Below are positions 1 through 5,282 of a stretch of DNA of 5,324 nt, in pieces. Location of the stretch: assembly GCA_013817025.1 (NCBI GenBank), contig JACDDK010000082.1, positions 1-5,324 of the forward strand, written 5' to 3'. The position numbers were made by a program, and so were the translations under genes. The stretch's first letter is position 1; the number at the start of each line of letters is the position of its first letter. Source of the DNA: Rubrobacter sp. (lineage in GTDB: Bacteria; Actinomycetota; Rubrobacteria; Rubrobacterales; Rubrobacteraceae). A model generated the notes under the pieces. The model was given only the letters and a program-made list of their open reading frames with translations. It did not search any database and had not been told where the DNA came from.

Positions 1-71
1 TCGAAGAACAACGCCACGAAGAGCGGGAAGCGCAGGGGGTGATGATCATGGAGCGGTAGAGAGGGGATTGA

Positions 72-83
72 GCTTGGAGGAAA
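72..83. repeat. Direct repeat, copy 1 of GCTTGGAGGAAA
   Basis: This 12-bp sequence recurs exactly at 149-160, 77 bp further on. The flanks of the two copies are not similar. It contains a Shine-Dalgarno-like GGAGG on the plus strand, but no start codon follows at a usable distance. Its role is unknown. Confidence 0.6.
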
Positions 84-148
84 TTACAGAAACTTCGGGA
101 CTTGACCGCGAATCTCGGGGCTCTTGCTCCGCAACTTCTCCTGAAACG

Positions 149-160
149 GCTTGGAGGAAA
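149..160. repeat. Direct repeat, copy 2 of GCTTGGAGGAAA
   Basis: Exact second copy of the 12-mer at 72-83. Both copies lie in the short non-coding stretch downstream of the 388-aa gene. They may be a binding site or a remnant of a recombination site, and nothing in the sequence decides this. Confidence 0.6.
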
Positions 161-215
161 GGATTTTTCGTATCTCGCCTATACGGTTTCGGTAGGAGCG
201 CTCGGGCAAAGGCTG

Positions 216-1382
216 CTAGGCCCCGCTTTTGAGGTGATGTTCCGCATCGAGCAGGGTCAGCCAAACATCTGCGTCCTTGATCTCACGAGTCCACTCCTCG
301 TCGCTCTCCCAAGCTCTACGGAACTCGTTTGAGTCTCTACCGTACTCTTCCTCAAATTCCCTTATATCTTCACGTATCGCTTGGAGCGACGGCTTGGGCC
401 ATTCATGATAGACAACATAGATCCACGCTTCGTTGACCGGGACCCAGCGAATATCGAATGAGCTGTCCGAGTCAGATCTCGAAGCTAACCATTCTTCCAT
501 TTCGGAGGGGGGAGTCGCGAGACGAGCTTTGGAAATGTGACGGACGCTCGGCCCAAGATCCACCCAAGTACCGAAGATCTTATGACGTTCCCATGTCGCT
601 GTCACGGCTAAACCATTAAACACTTCGCCTCTCTGAATAGCGAGATCCAAAACATTCTGGACGCCCTCCGAGTTCATCGGCGTAGTGAAGTCGGTTATCG
701 GTAAAGCGATCCAGCCTCCACGAGTCACCTTAAGGACACGATTTAAGCTCTTCAAGTCTTCGTCTTCTATCTCCGAAGGATAGATAAACTCGGTGTTCGT
801 AGCCTTGTTAACTTCATCTAAAACCTCTAAAAAGCGTATCCTGTCCTCTTCCGCACTCTTTACGGAAGGGTCAGTGGGCAAGGGTAGCCTGGCAAGCTCG
901 AACTTTTCCTCGTCTGGTCCCAAACGATCTAGACATAGAATCCCCTCTTGACCGGACAGGGCGTGCCAGAAGTGGGCCAAACGGAGGGCTTTGCTTATCT
1001 CCAGTCCTACGTAATTTGTATCGAACTTCAAAGTCGCACGTTCATTGGCATCGACTTCGAGGACGAAACTGATCTCCTTCGCGTCTACGGTGACAAGGCG
1101 AAAACCCGATGCTGTATTCTCCAGACGCAGACTTACATCCAAAAAAATTGAACCGCGCTCGCTCTTCACGGTCAGCCGGCCACGTACAGGTCGCGCTGTC
1201 GCTACCATTTGTGCCACGACGCGACGTGCAAGGCCGGGTGGCAGAGCGGAATCAAGGTGGCTATTCTTCCTCGCGGAAAGCGATGCTTTGAGAGCCGCGA
1301 AGCGTTCCTCCGTTGGCAAGTCGGAAGCGTCGCTCAAATTTTCAGCCGAGATTTGCGAAACTCGTAGTTGCGAGGAAGCCAT
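216..1382 (-). CDS. Uncharacterised 388-aa protein, lower GC than its neighbours
   Basis: I do not recognise this protein. It appears soluble, with no signal peptide or membrane segment. Residues 1-50 are polar. Residues ~66-128 alternate charged and hydrophobic residues as in beta strands (RGRLTVKSERGSIFLDVSLRL is one example). A hydrophobic helix lies at ~129-142 (SKALRLAHFWHAL). A helical stretch follows at ~176-220. The C-terminal ~60 residues are acidic, probably helical and Trp-rich (W358, W364, W374). The middle layout loosely recalls orphan actinobacterial proteins found on islands, but I cannot name a family. The ATG is preceded by an in-frame stop (TAG) four codons upstream, so the start cannot lie further out. 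The nearest AGGAG is 17 nt away, too far to serve it, while a TAGAAT box 6 nt upstream favours leaderless expression. Base composition (37% GC over 781-840) contrasts sharply with the operon upstream and suggests horizontal acquisition. The frame is intact. Confidence 0.85.
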   Translation of the reverse strand: MASSQLRVSQISAENLSDASDLPTEERFAALKASLSARKNSHLDSALPPGLARRVVAQMVATARPVRGRLTVKSERGSIFLDVSLRLENTASGFRLVTVDAKEISFVLEVDANERATLKFDTNYVGLEISKALRLAHFWHALSGQEGILCLDRLGPDEEKFELARLPLPTDPSVKSAEEDRIRFLEVLDEVNKATNTEFIYPSEIEDEDLKSLNRVLKVTRGGWIALPITDFTTPMNSEGVQNVLDLAIQRGEVFNGLAVTATWERHKIFGTWVDLGPSVRHISKARLATPPSEMEEWLASRSDSDSSFDIRWVPVNEAWIYVVYHEWPKPSLQAIREDIREFEEEYGRDSNEFRRAWESDEEWTREIKDADVWLTLLDAEHHLKSGA

Positions 1383-1385
1383 ATC

Positions 1386-1398
1386 GGTATTCTACTGT
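1386..1398 (-). promoter_or_regulatory. Start-proximal ACAGTAnnATACC element, candidate leaderless -10 of the 388-aa gene
   Basis: Read on the minus strand this is ACAGTA, GA, ATACC, ending 3 nt before the ATG. The TAGAAT within it (1394-1389) matches TATAAT at five of six positions and ends 6 nt upstream of the ATG, so transcription would begin at or next to the start codon. The same element, with AG instead of GA, sits at the same distance from the tnpB start. No good -35 box is visible. Confidence 0.5.
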
Positions 1399-1432
1399 AC
1401 TCCTGTGTGTACGGACGGCTGGCCGGAAGGCG

Positions 1433-2146
1433 CTAGAAGCTCTCCACCGCCGGACGCAGATCCATTTCTAGCGTCCAGGCCGTCGGGTTCTGCCTGTGGA
1501 GTTGCCAGTAGGTCTCGGCGATGGCGTCGGGGGAGAGCATGGTGTGGTCCTCGCGGTCGGGGGACATCTCTCGGAGCCTGGGCGTGTCGATCTGGCCGTC
1601 TATGATGACGTGGGCGACGTGTATCCCCTGCGGCCCGAACTCGCGGGCCATGCTCTGGGCGAGCGCCCGCAAACCGAACTTGCCGACCGCGAGCGCCGAG
1701 AAGCGGGCCGAACCGCGCAGGGCCGCCGTCGCGCCGGTTAGCAAAACGGTGCCGCGGCCCGCCTCGACCATCGCCGGCAAGACCTGTTGGGCGGCGTAGA
1801 AGGCTCCGGCGCAGTTGGCCTTGAAGCACTCGTCGAATGTCTCGGGGGAGAGGTCCAGGATGCCGCCCATCTGGAAGGCGCCGGCGTTGTAGACGAAGAC
1901 CTCCGGGTCCCCGAGGTTGTTCCGCACCTCGTCGAGCGCCGCGGCGACGGAGGCCGGGTCCGTGGCGTCGGCGGAGACGGGGAGCGCCGTGCCGCCCGCG
2001 TCCTCTATCTGCTTTTGCACGTTGGCGACGCCCTCTGCGCGGCGGGCTATGAGGGCCACGGCGAAGCCTTCGCGGGCGAAGCGGCGGGCCACGGCCGCCC
2101 CGAGGCCAGGGCCTACTCCGAGTACTGCGGCCGTCTTACCGTTCAT
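1433..2146 (-). CDS. SDR_c10-like short-chain dehydrogenase family protein without catalytic Ser/Tyr
   Basis: A Rossmann-fold SDR of 237 residues, normal for the family. The nucleotide loop is GVGPGLG (residues 10-16, fitting GxxxGxG but without the usual preceding Thr). The NAG motif is at 87-89, the structural Asn at N111, and Lys156 is in place. The position four before Lys156, normally Tyr, is Leu152, and the position 13 before that, normally Ser, is Ala139 (ATAALRG). The known SDR subgroup c10 is described as lacking the active-site Tyr and having an atypical Gly motif. The C-terminal stretch with YWQLHRQ and AWTLEMDLRP also fits that subgroup from memory. It probably binds NAD(P) but is unlikely to do classical carbonyl/alcohol chemistry. 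It is the last gene of the operon, 21 bp after the GNAT gene. An AAGGA 7 nt upstream of the ATG supports the start. No terminator follows in the 50-bp gap to the next gene. Confidence 0.9.
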   Translation of the reverse strand: MNGKTAAVLGVGPGLGAAVARRFAREGFAVALIARRAEGVANVQKQIEDAGGTALPVSADATDPASVAAALDEVRNNLGDPEVFVYNAGAFQMGGILDLSPETFDECFKANCAGAFYAAQQVLPAMVEAGRGTVLLTGATAALRGSARFSALAVGKFGLRALAQSMAREFGPQGIHVAHVIIDGQIDTPRLREMSPDREDHTMLSPDAIAETYWQLHRQNPTAWTLEMDLRPAVESF

Positions 2147-2153
2147 GCGCTAT

Positions 2154-2158
2154 TCCTT
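2154..2158 (-). promoter_or_regulatory. Ribosome binding site of the SDR_c10-like gene
   Basis: AAGGA on the minus strand lies 7 nt upstream of the ATG at 2146, in the 21-bp gap after the GNAT stop codon. It fixes the start of the last operon gene. Confidence 0.75.
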
Positions 2159-2167
2159 TCTCTCGGG

Positions 2168-2665
2168 TCATTCCTCTATCCTGAGGCCGAGCACGACGAG
2201 GTCCCTCTCGATCTCGTCGTGCTCGGCGACCCTCGGGAAGCGGGCCCACGTCTCGAAGCCGAAGCCCTCGAAGAGCGCGACGCTGGCCTCGTTGTGGGCG
2301 AAGATGCCGGCCGTGAGGGTCTTTATGCCGAGTCCGGGGGCCCGGCTGATGGCCTCCTCGACCAGGTGCCGGCCGAGGCCTTCGCCCCGGCGCCCCCGGC
2401 TGACGTAGACGCCGACCTCGGCGGTCGCGTGGTAGGCGGGACGGCCGTCGTAGAAGTCGCCGAGGCTCAGCCAGCCGACGATACCGTCTTCGTCCTCCAT
2501 CACCCACAGCGGCCTTCGCGACGGGTCGTGCGCGTGGAACCAGGCCGCGCGGTCCTCGACGGAGACAGGCTCCGTGTCTGCGGTGGAGAGGCGGGTTGGC
2601 ACCGCGGAGTTGTAGATGCCCACGATGGCCGGCAGGTCCTCCGCGGTGGCGTCTCGGATCTTCAC
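2168..2665 (-). CDS. GNAT N-acetyltransferase, phosphinothricin-acetyltransferase-like
   Basis: A complete single-domain GNAT protein of 165 residues that would transfer an acetyl group from acetyl-CoA to an amine. It begins with the typical beta1/alpha1 (MKIRDATAEDLPAIVGIYN). Motif A is RGRRGEGLG (90-98), the pyrophosphate-binding loop for acetyl-CoA. Motif B is AHNEASVALFEGFGF (123-137) with the usual Asn125. Glu83 in the strand before motif A is where PAT/MnaT-type enzymes have their catalytic Glu. These features place it near phosphinothricin/methionine-sulfone acetyltransferases. Its true substrate is unknown and could be another amino acid analogue or a metabolite of the operon. The GTG start overlaps the methyltransferase stop as GTGA, and an AAGGA lies 9 nt upstream. 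It is cytosolic, and its composition matches the operon. Confidence 0.9.
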   Translation of the reverse strand: MKIRDATAEDLPAIVGIYNSAVPTRLSTADTEPVSVEDRAAWFHAHDPSRRPLWVMEDEDGIVGWLSLGDFYDGRPAYHATAEVGVYVSRGRRGEGLGRHLVEEAISRAPGLGIKTLTAGIFAHNEASVALFEGFGFETWARFPRVAEHDEIERDLVVLGLRIEE

Positions 2666-3294
2666 CGGGGGAGATCCTTGCGGGCGAGGGTCCAGAGCCA
2701 GGTCTCTTCATCGTCGCCGGTGCGCGGCTCGGCGTGGAGGATGTCGAAACCGGATCGGCGCAGCATCGTCACGTTGGTCTCCGCGTCGTAGTGGCTCCAG
2801 CGCATCGGGGCGCCCCATCCCTCCCAGTCGTAGTCCTCGCCCTCGAAGCCCGTCAAGGTAAGGGTCGCCAGGAAGAGGCCGCCGGGCCCCAGCCAGCGGT
2901 GGATCTTCTCCAGCAATGCCAAATGTTCCTCCCTCGGCACGTGGATGATGGAGTGGAAGGCAACGACGGCGCCGAAAGTTCCGGGTTCGAATTCCAGCGC
3001 CGTCATGTCAGCTTTCACGAAGGTAGCGTCGGGGACGAGCTTGCGGGCGAGGCCCAACTGTCTCTCTGAGAAGTCCACTCCGGTTACGGTGAACCCTCTG
3101 GCGGCCAGCCAGCGGGTCGCCGGGACGCCCGCTCCGCAGCCGAGGTCCAGAACAGCCGCGCCGGGCGGGAGGTCCCGGGCCATCTCTTCCAATGCGGAGA
3201 GGGCCAGCGGGTCTTGCGGGTCTTTTGTGGCGAGGTATTGCTTGGCCACGCGGTCGTAGCCCTTCTCGACCAGTTCCCGGTGCGGGTCGTTCAC
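2662..3294 (-). CDS. Class I SAM-dependent methyltransferase
   Basis: A 210-residue Rossmann-type methyltransferase. Motif I, which binds S-adenosylmethionine, is VLDLGCGAGVP (48-58). The acidic residue binding the ribose is in GVDFS (D74), Asp96 lies in ADMTALEF, and the beta5 region is HRWLGPGGLFLAT (131-143). The C-terminal part (YDWEGWGAPMRWSHY, 155-169) is aromatic and probably shapes the acceptor pocket, so a small-molecule acceptor is more likely than DNA or RNA. The reading frame stays open upstream to an ATG at 3327, but I chose the GTG at 3294. It overlaps the previous gene's TGA as GTGA, the same arrangement as at the next junction, and the extra 11 residues (many Arg) look like read-out of the preceding gene. 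A small GC hairpin lies just upstream of this GTG. The acceptor is unknown. Confidence 0.88.
   Translation of the reverse strand: MNDPHRELVEKGYDRVAKQYLATKDPQDPLALSALEEMARDLPPGAAVLDLGCGAGVPATRWLAARGFTVTGVDFSERQLGLARKLVPDATFVKADMTALEFEPGTFGAVVAFHSIIHVPREEHLALLEKIHRWLGPGGLFLATLTLTGFEGEDYDWEGWGAPMRWSHYDAETNVTMLRRSGFDILHAEPRTGDDEETWLWTLARKDLPR
2675..2679 (-). promoter_or_regulatory. Ribosome binding site supporting the GTG start of the GNAT gene
   Basis: AAGGA on the minus strand lies inside the end of the methyltransferase gene, 9 nt before the GTG at 2665. Together with the GTGA overlap it supports this start. Confidence 0.65.
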
Positions 3295-4046
3295 CGGGCG
3301 GTTACGCCGCCGTCCACGATCATGCACGCCCCTATGACGGAGGCCGACTCGTCGGCGGCCAGGTAGGCGGCCATCGCGGCGATCTCCTCCGGTGCGACGA
3401 ATCGACCGTGGGGCTGGCGGGCCTGCATGTTGGCCCGCGCCTCTTCAGGGTCGTCGTAGCCGCTCGTTATGCGCGCGACCCAGGGCGTGTCCACCGTGCC
3501 GGGCGCGATGCAGTTGACCCTGACGCCCTCGCCGATATGGTCGATGGCCGACGCCCGGGTCATGGCGAGGATGGCCCCCTTGGCCGCCGAGTAGACGGCC
3601 CGGTCCACGAGCCCGACGAGCGCCGCCACGGACGACATGTTTATGACGGAGCCCCCGCCGGACTCTGCCATGGCCGGGATCGCGTGCCTCATCCCGAGGA
3701 AGGTGCCCCGCACGCAGACGTCCATCACGCGCTCGTACTCTTCTTCCGTGGTGGTAACGGCCGTCCCGGCCACGCCCACGCCCGCGTTGTTGACCATCAC
3801 GTCGAGGCCGCCCCATTCGGAGACCGCCAAGCCGACGAGCGTCTCGACGTCACCGTCCCGCGTCACGTCGGTCTTGTGGACGAGGGTCTCGCCGTCTATC
3901 TCGTTGGCGACGCTTTCGGCCGCCTCCTCGTCCACGTCGGCGAGGACGATGCTGGCGCCCTCGGAGGCGAGGCGGAGGGCTATGGCCCGGCCGATCCCGC
4001 TCCCCGCGCCGGTAATTATCGTCCTCTTGCCCGCGAGACGTTCCAT
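3291..4046 (-). CDS. Classical short-chain dehydrogenase/reductase (SDR)
   Basis: A 251-residue classical SDR, which oxidises an alcohol or reduces a carbonyl with a nicotinamide cofactor. Visible features are TGAGSGIG (12-19), Asp37 at the end of beta2 (favours NAD(H) over NADP(H)), Asp60, NNAG (86-89), Ser139 in MSS, Tyr152 and Lys156 in YSAAK, and APGTVDTP (181-188). One oddity is that the structural/catalytic Asn of the SDR tetrad, normally in a V-N-x-x-G-x-F context, is Cys111 (DVCVRGTF). The other three tetrad residues are intact, so activity is still plausible. It resembles sugar-acid or cyclic-alcohol dehydrogenases, but the substrate cannot be read from sequence. It is the first gene of the operon, and its stop overlaps the methyltransferase start. 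The upstream G-run (GGGGGG, 4 nt before the ATG) is a poor ribosome binding site. Confidence 0.92.
   Translation of the reverse strand: MERLAGKRTIITGAGSGIGRAIALRLASEGASIVLADVDEEAAESVANEIDGETLVHKTDVTRDGDVETLVGLAVSEWGGLDVMVNNAGVGVAGTAVTTTEEEYERVMDVCVRGTFLGMRHAIPAMAESGGGSVINMSSVAALVGLVDRAVYSAAKGAILAMTRASAIDHIGEGVRVNCIAPGTVDTPWVARITSGYDDPEEARANMQARQPHGRFVAPEEIAAMAAYLAADESASVIGACMIVDGGVTAR
3297..3311 (-). promoter_or_regulatory. Small GC hairpin just upstream of the methyltransferase start
   Basis: On the minus strand GGCGG and CCGCC pair around a CGTAA loop, ending 2 nt before the GTG start. It lies within the last codons of the upstream SDR gene. Ribosomes finishing that gene would melt it, so it could make methyltransferase translation depend on SDR translation. 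In a GC-rich gene such a stem can also arise by chance. Confidence 0.3.
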
Positions 4047-4085
4047 GGCACCCCCCGATCTGCTCCGTCAATGATTAGAGCGGCC

Positions 4086-4091
4086 AGTATA
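4086..4091 (-). promoter_or_regulatory. Candidate -10 box (TATACT) of the four-gene operon
   Basis: In the 46-bp gap between the tnpB stop and the SDR start, TATACT matches TATAAT at five of six positions. It would start transcription about 33 nt before the SDR ATG. There is no convincing -35 at 16-18 bp. The box lies within or next to the right end of the TnpB element, so it may be element-derived. Confidence 0.3.
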
Positions 4092-4092
4092 G

Positions 4093-5205
4093 TCAACTGC
4101 TGACACTCAAAGTAGTCAGCTCGTGGTTATGTGGAAGGTTCCCACACACCACGTCCGGCTGGTTGACTGCAGCCCTGCGGATGTTCTCCGCAGCGACGGT
4201 ATCGGCGTCTCCAGCGAAAGAGCACGATACGCAAGAAAAACTGTCCTGCGCGGGCCGGTTGCGTTTGTCGACATGACCGCAGTTCGGACAGGTCCTGGAA
4301 GTATTGCGAGGATCAACCAAAAGTACCGGAATCCCGACAAACTTCGCTTTGTACTCGACGAATTGCCTGAGCTGACCAAAGCTCCAGGAATGTACCGTCC
4401 GCCGCTGAGACTTCTTAACCGTAACCCGCGCTCTGATCCCCGTGAGATCTTCGAGGGAGATGCCGCGCTTTGTGCCTTGAGCCTTGCGGACGATCTTTTT
4501 GCTGACCTGGTGGTTGATGTCGCGGGCCATGCGCCGTTCTTTGCTACGGCGCTTCTTGAGAAGCCGCTTCGCGCTCTTGGTCCCCTTCGTCTGGAGTCGC
4601 GACCTGATGCGAGCGTAGCGATGTCTCAAGCCTTTGAGCTGCTTGCCACAATACGATTCGCCATCAGAGTCTGCCGCTATGTTCTTTATCCCAAGGTCTA
4701 TACCCAGCCAATCCTCCGGCTCGATGAGGGAGGGCTCCTCAACGTTCACGGTGATAAACAGGTACCATTTACCGCCCTTGAATACGAGATCACTCTGGCC
4801 TCTGCGACATTTCAATGCCTCACGGAAACGTCCAGCGCAGACAAAAGAAATGTGCTGCCGCCCGGCGACTGTCCAGATAGAAACCGCGTCTTCGTGAAAA
4901 CGGAGGATGCGATCATCGTAGGCTACAGCTCCGAGTGACTTAAAGGTTCGCTTTGTCTTCTTGTCCAACTTATAAGCGTCTGCCACTTTGGCGATGGTGC
5001 GAACGACCACCTGGGCGGTCAGTTGAAATTCGTCCTTTATCTCGTAGTAGGTCAGCTTGTGTAGCTTGTATTGCCCAAAAGACTTTCTCTGCCAAGCTAT
5101 TTCGCTGATCGTATTCGCCGCTCGGTTAGTGACCTTTAGTGTGTCTTCGAGCACCCGCGCTTGCTCATCGGTGGGAAGAAGCTTTATCGCGGCAACCAAC
5201 TTCAC
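4093..5205 (-). CDS. TnpB, RNA-guided RuvC nuclease of IS200/IS605-type elements
   Basis: A full-length TnpB of 370 residues. The family comprises omega-RNA-guided DNA nucleases that help retain their element, and they are the ancestors of Cas12. The N-terminal region (1-160) opens with the usual start (KLLPTDEQ). The RuvC triad is complete: Asp170 in GIDLG, Glu252 in SLEDL, and Asp335 in DADTVAAENI. The zinc ribbon has Cys306, Cys309, Cys325 and Cys328. An Arg/Lys-rich segment at ~190-230 probably contacts RNA. One deviation is Val337 where most relatives have Asn (D-x-N-A-A). The intact triad argues against a nuclease-dead TldR-type repressor. The GTG start is preceded by a TAAGAT box 6 nt upstream and no good ribosome binding site, so it may be leaderless. 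The 3' end of the gene overlaps a predicted omega RNA. Its composition is lower in GC than the downstream operon, consistent with mobility. Confidence 0.93.
   Translation of the reverse strand: MKLVAAIKLLPTDEQARVLEDTLKVTNRAANTISEIAWQRKSFGQYKLHKLTYYEIKDEFQLTAQVVVRTIAKVADAYKLDKKTKRTFKSLGAVAYDDRILRFHEDAVSIWTVAGRQHISFVCAGRFREALKCRRGQSDLVFKGGKWYLFITVNVEEPSLIEPEDWLGIDLGIKNIAADSDGESYCGKQLKGLRHRYARIRSRLQTKGTKSAKRLLKKRRSKERRMARDINHQVSKKIVRKAQGTKRGISLEDLTGIRARVTVKKSQRRTVHSWSFGQLRQFVEYKAKFVGIPVLLVDPRNTSRTCPNCGHVDKRNRPAQDSFSCVSCSFAGDADTVAAENIRRAAVNQPDVVCGNLPHNHELTTLSVSS
4098..4195 (-). ncRNA. Predicted omega RNA (reRNA) scaffold overlapping the tnpB 3' end
   Basis: Four stem-loops follow each other almost without gaps on the minus strand: 4193-4175 (7-bp perfect stem, CTGCGGA with TCCGCAG), 4174-4157 (5 bp, GGCTG with CAGCC), 4153-4122 (6 bp CGTGGT/ACCACG, a small internal loop, then TGTGG/CCACA), and 4120-4099 (6 bp, bulged T, 3 bp). 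TnpB guide RNAs are known to come from the tnpB 3' end and right end, with the guide taken from the sequence just outside. Here the guide would come from roughly 4085-4050, upstream of the SDR operon. The 5' and 3' ends of the RNA are not determined. Confidence 0.55.
4099..4120 (-). repeat. Right-end hairpin with bulged T, IS200/IS605 type
   Basis: The 6-bp arms GCTGAC and GTCAGC pair. Next to them on the 5' arm is one unpaired T, then ACT pairs with AGT around a TTG loop. An extrahelical T in a subterminal imperfect palindrome is the feature recognised by TnpA of IS608-like elements. The hairpin lies in the last codons of tnpB and ends 3 nt before the stop codon. It has no T-run, so it is not an intrinsic terminator. 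Confidence 0.55.
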
Positions 5206-5208
5206 ACT

Positions 5209-5221
5209 GGTATCTTACTGT
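5209..5221 (-). promoter_or_regulatory. Start-proximal ACAGTAnnATACC element, candidate leaderless -10 of tnpB
   Basis: On the minus strand this reads ACAGTA, AG, ATACC, ending 3 nt before the GTG start. The TAAGAT within it (5217-5212) fits TANNNT and ends 6 nt upstream of the start. It equals the element before the 388-aa gene at 11 of 13 positions and sits at the identical distance from the start codon. Confidence 0.5.
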
Positions 5222-5233
5222 GCTTCGGAAGCA
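5221..5233. repeat. Palindrome upstream of tnpB, possible left-end hairpin
   Basis: TGCTT and AAGCA flank a 3-nt loop (CGG on the plus strand). It is a candidate subterminal hairpin of the left end, or an operator, since it overlaps the region just upstream of the putative tnpB -10. Its sequence does not resemble the right-end hairpin. Confidence 0.35.
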
Positions 5234-5265
5234 TGGAAAACAAGGTCTTGAACTCTCCTGCCGCC

Positions 5266-5282
5266 GAAGATGATTGTTCTTC
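5266..5282. repeat. Second small inverted repeat upstream of tnpB
   Basis: GAAGA and TCTTC pair around a 7-nt loop. It lies close to the presumed left end and is an alternative left-end hairpin. A 5-bp stem of this composition could also be chance. Confidence 0.25.

Larger units (their letters stand above)
1..215. other. Stretch downstream of the 388-aa gene with no supported gene
   Basis: I see no convincing gene here. Plus-strand frame 1 reads a lysine-rich tail (SKNNATKSGKRRG) to a TGA at 40-42 with every third base G or C, so it could be the end of a plus-strand gene lying outside the window. The minus strand over the same bases reads HHPLRFPLFVALFF in a frame with the same wobble positions, also all G/C, but it has no start codon after an upstream stop. 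The two readings cannot be separated from 42 bases. The rest holds a 12-bp direct repeat, listed separately. I found no clear hairpin with a T-run to end transcription of the neighbouring gene. Confidence 0.4.

Noticed and set aside
46..264. 72-aa minus-strand reading frame with a TTG start
   Set aside because: It starts inside the end of the 388-aa gene in another frame, has no ribosome binding site and its composition is unstructured. It is probably a chance frame.
1397..1412. GTAC-N8-GTAC inverted repeat upstream of the 388-aa gene as an operator
   Set aside because: The 4-bp arms are each self-complementary and too short to be meaningful, although the position overlapping the putative promoter is suggestive.
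1787..2791. 334-codon open frame on the plus strand
   Set aside because: It lies opposite the SDR_c10-like gene, the whole GNAT gene and the methyltransferase end, all with clear family motifs. Long antisense frames are expected in GC-rich DNA, and its protein is low-complexity.
3295..3327. Extended methyltransferase start at the ATG at 3327
   Set aside because: It would add 11 Arg-rich residues and a 37-nt overlap with the SDR gene. The GTG at 3294 gives the same GTGA junction as the next gene pair and a normal N-terminus.
3192..4103. 303-codon open frame on the plus strand, opposite the SDR gene
   Set aside because: The His/Arg/Gly-rich translation matches nothing and mirrors a well-supported SDR. 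It is an antisense shadow.
4241..4291. CTGTCC and GGACAG as a long-range stem of the omega RNA
   Set aside because: The arms coincide with repeated Cys codons of the zinc ribbon and are separated by 39 nt, so they are explained by coding constraint.
4123..4938. 271-codon open frame on the plus strand, opposite tnpB
   Set aside because: The minus strand carries complete TnpB motifs, while this frame shows no domain and no ribosome binding site. It is an antisense shadow.
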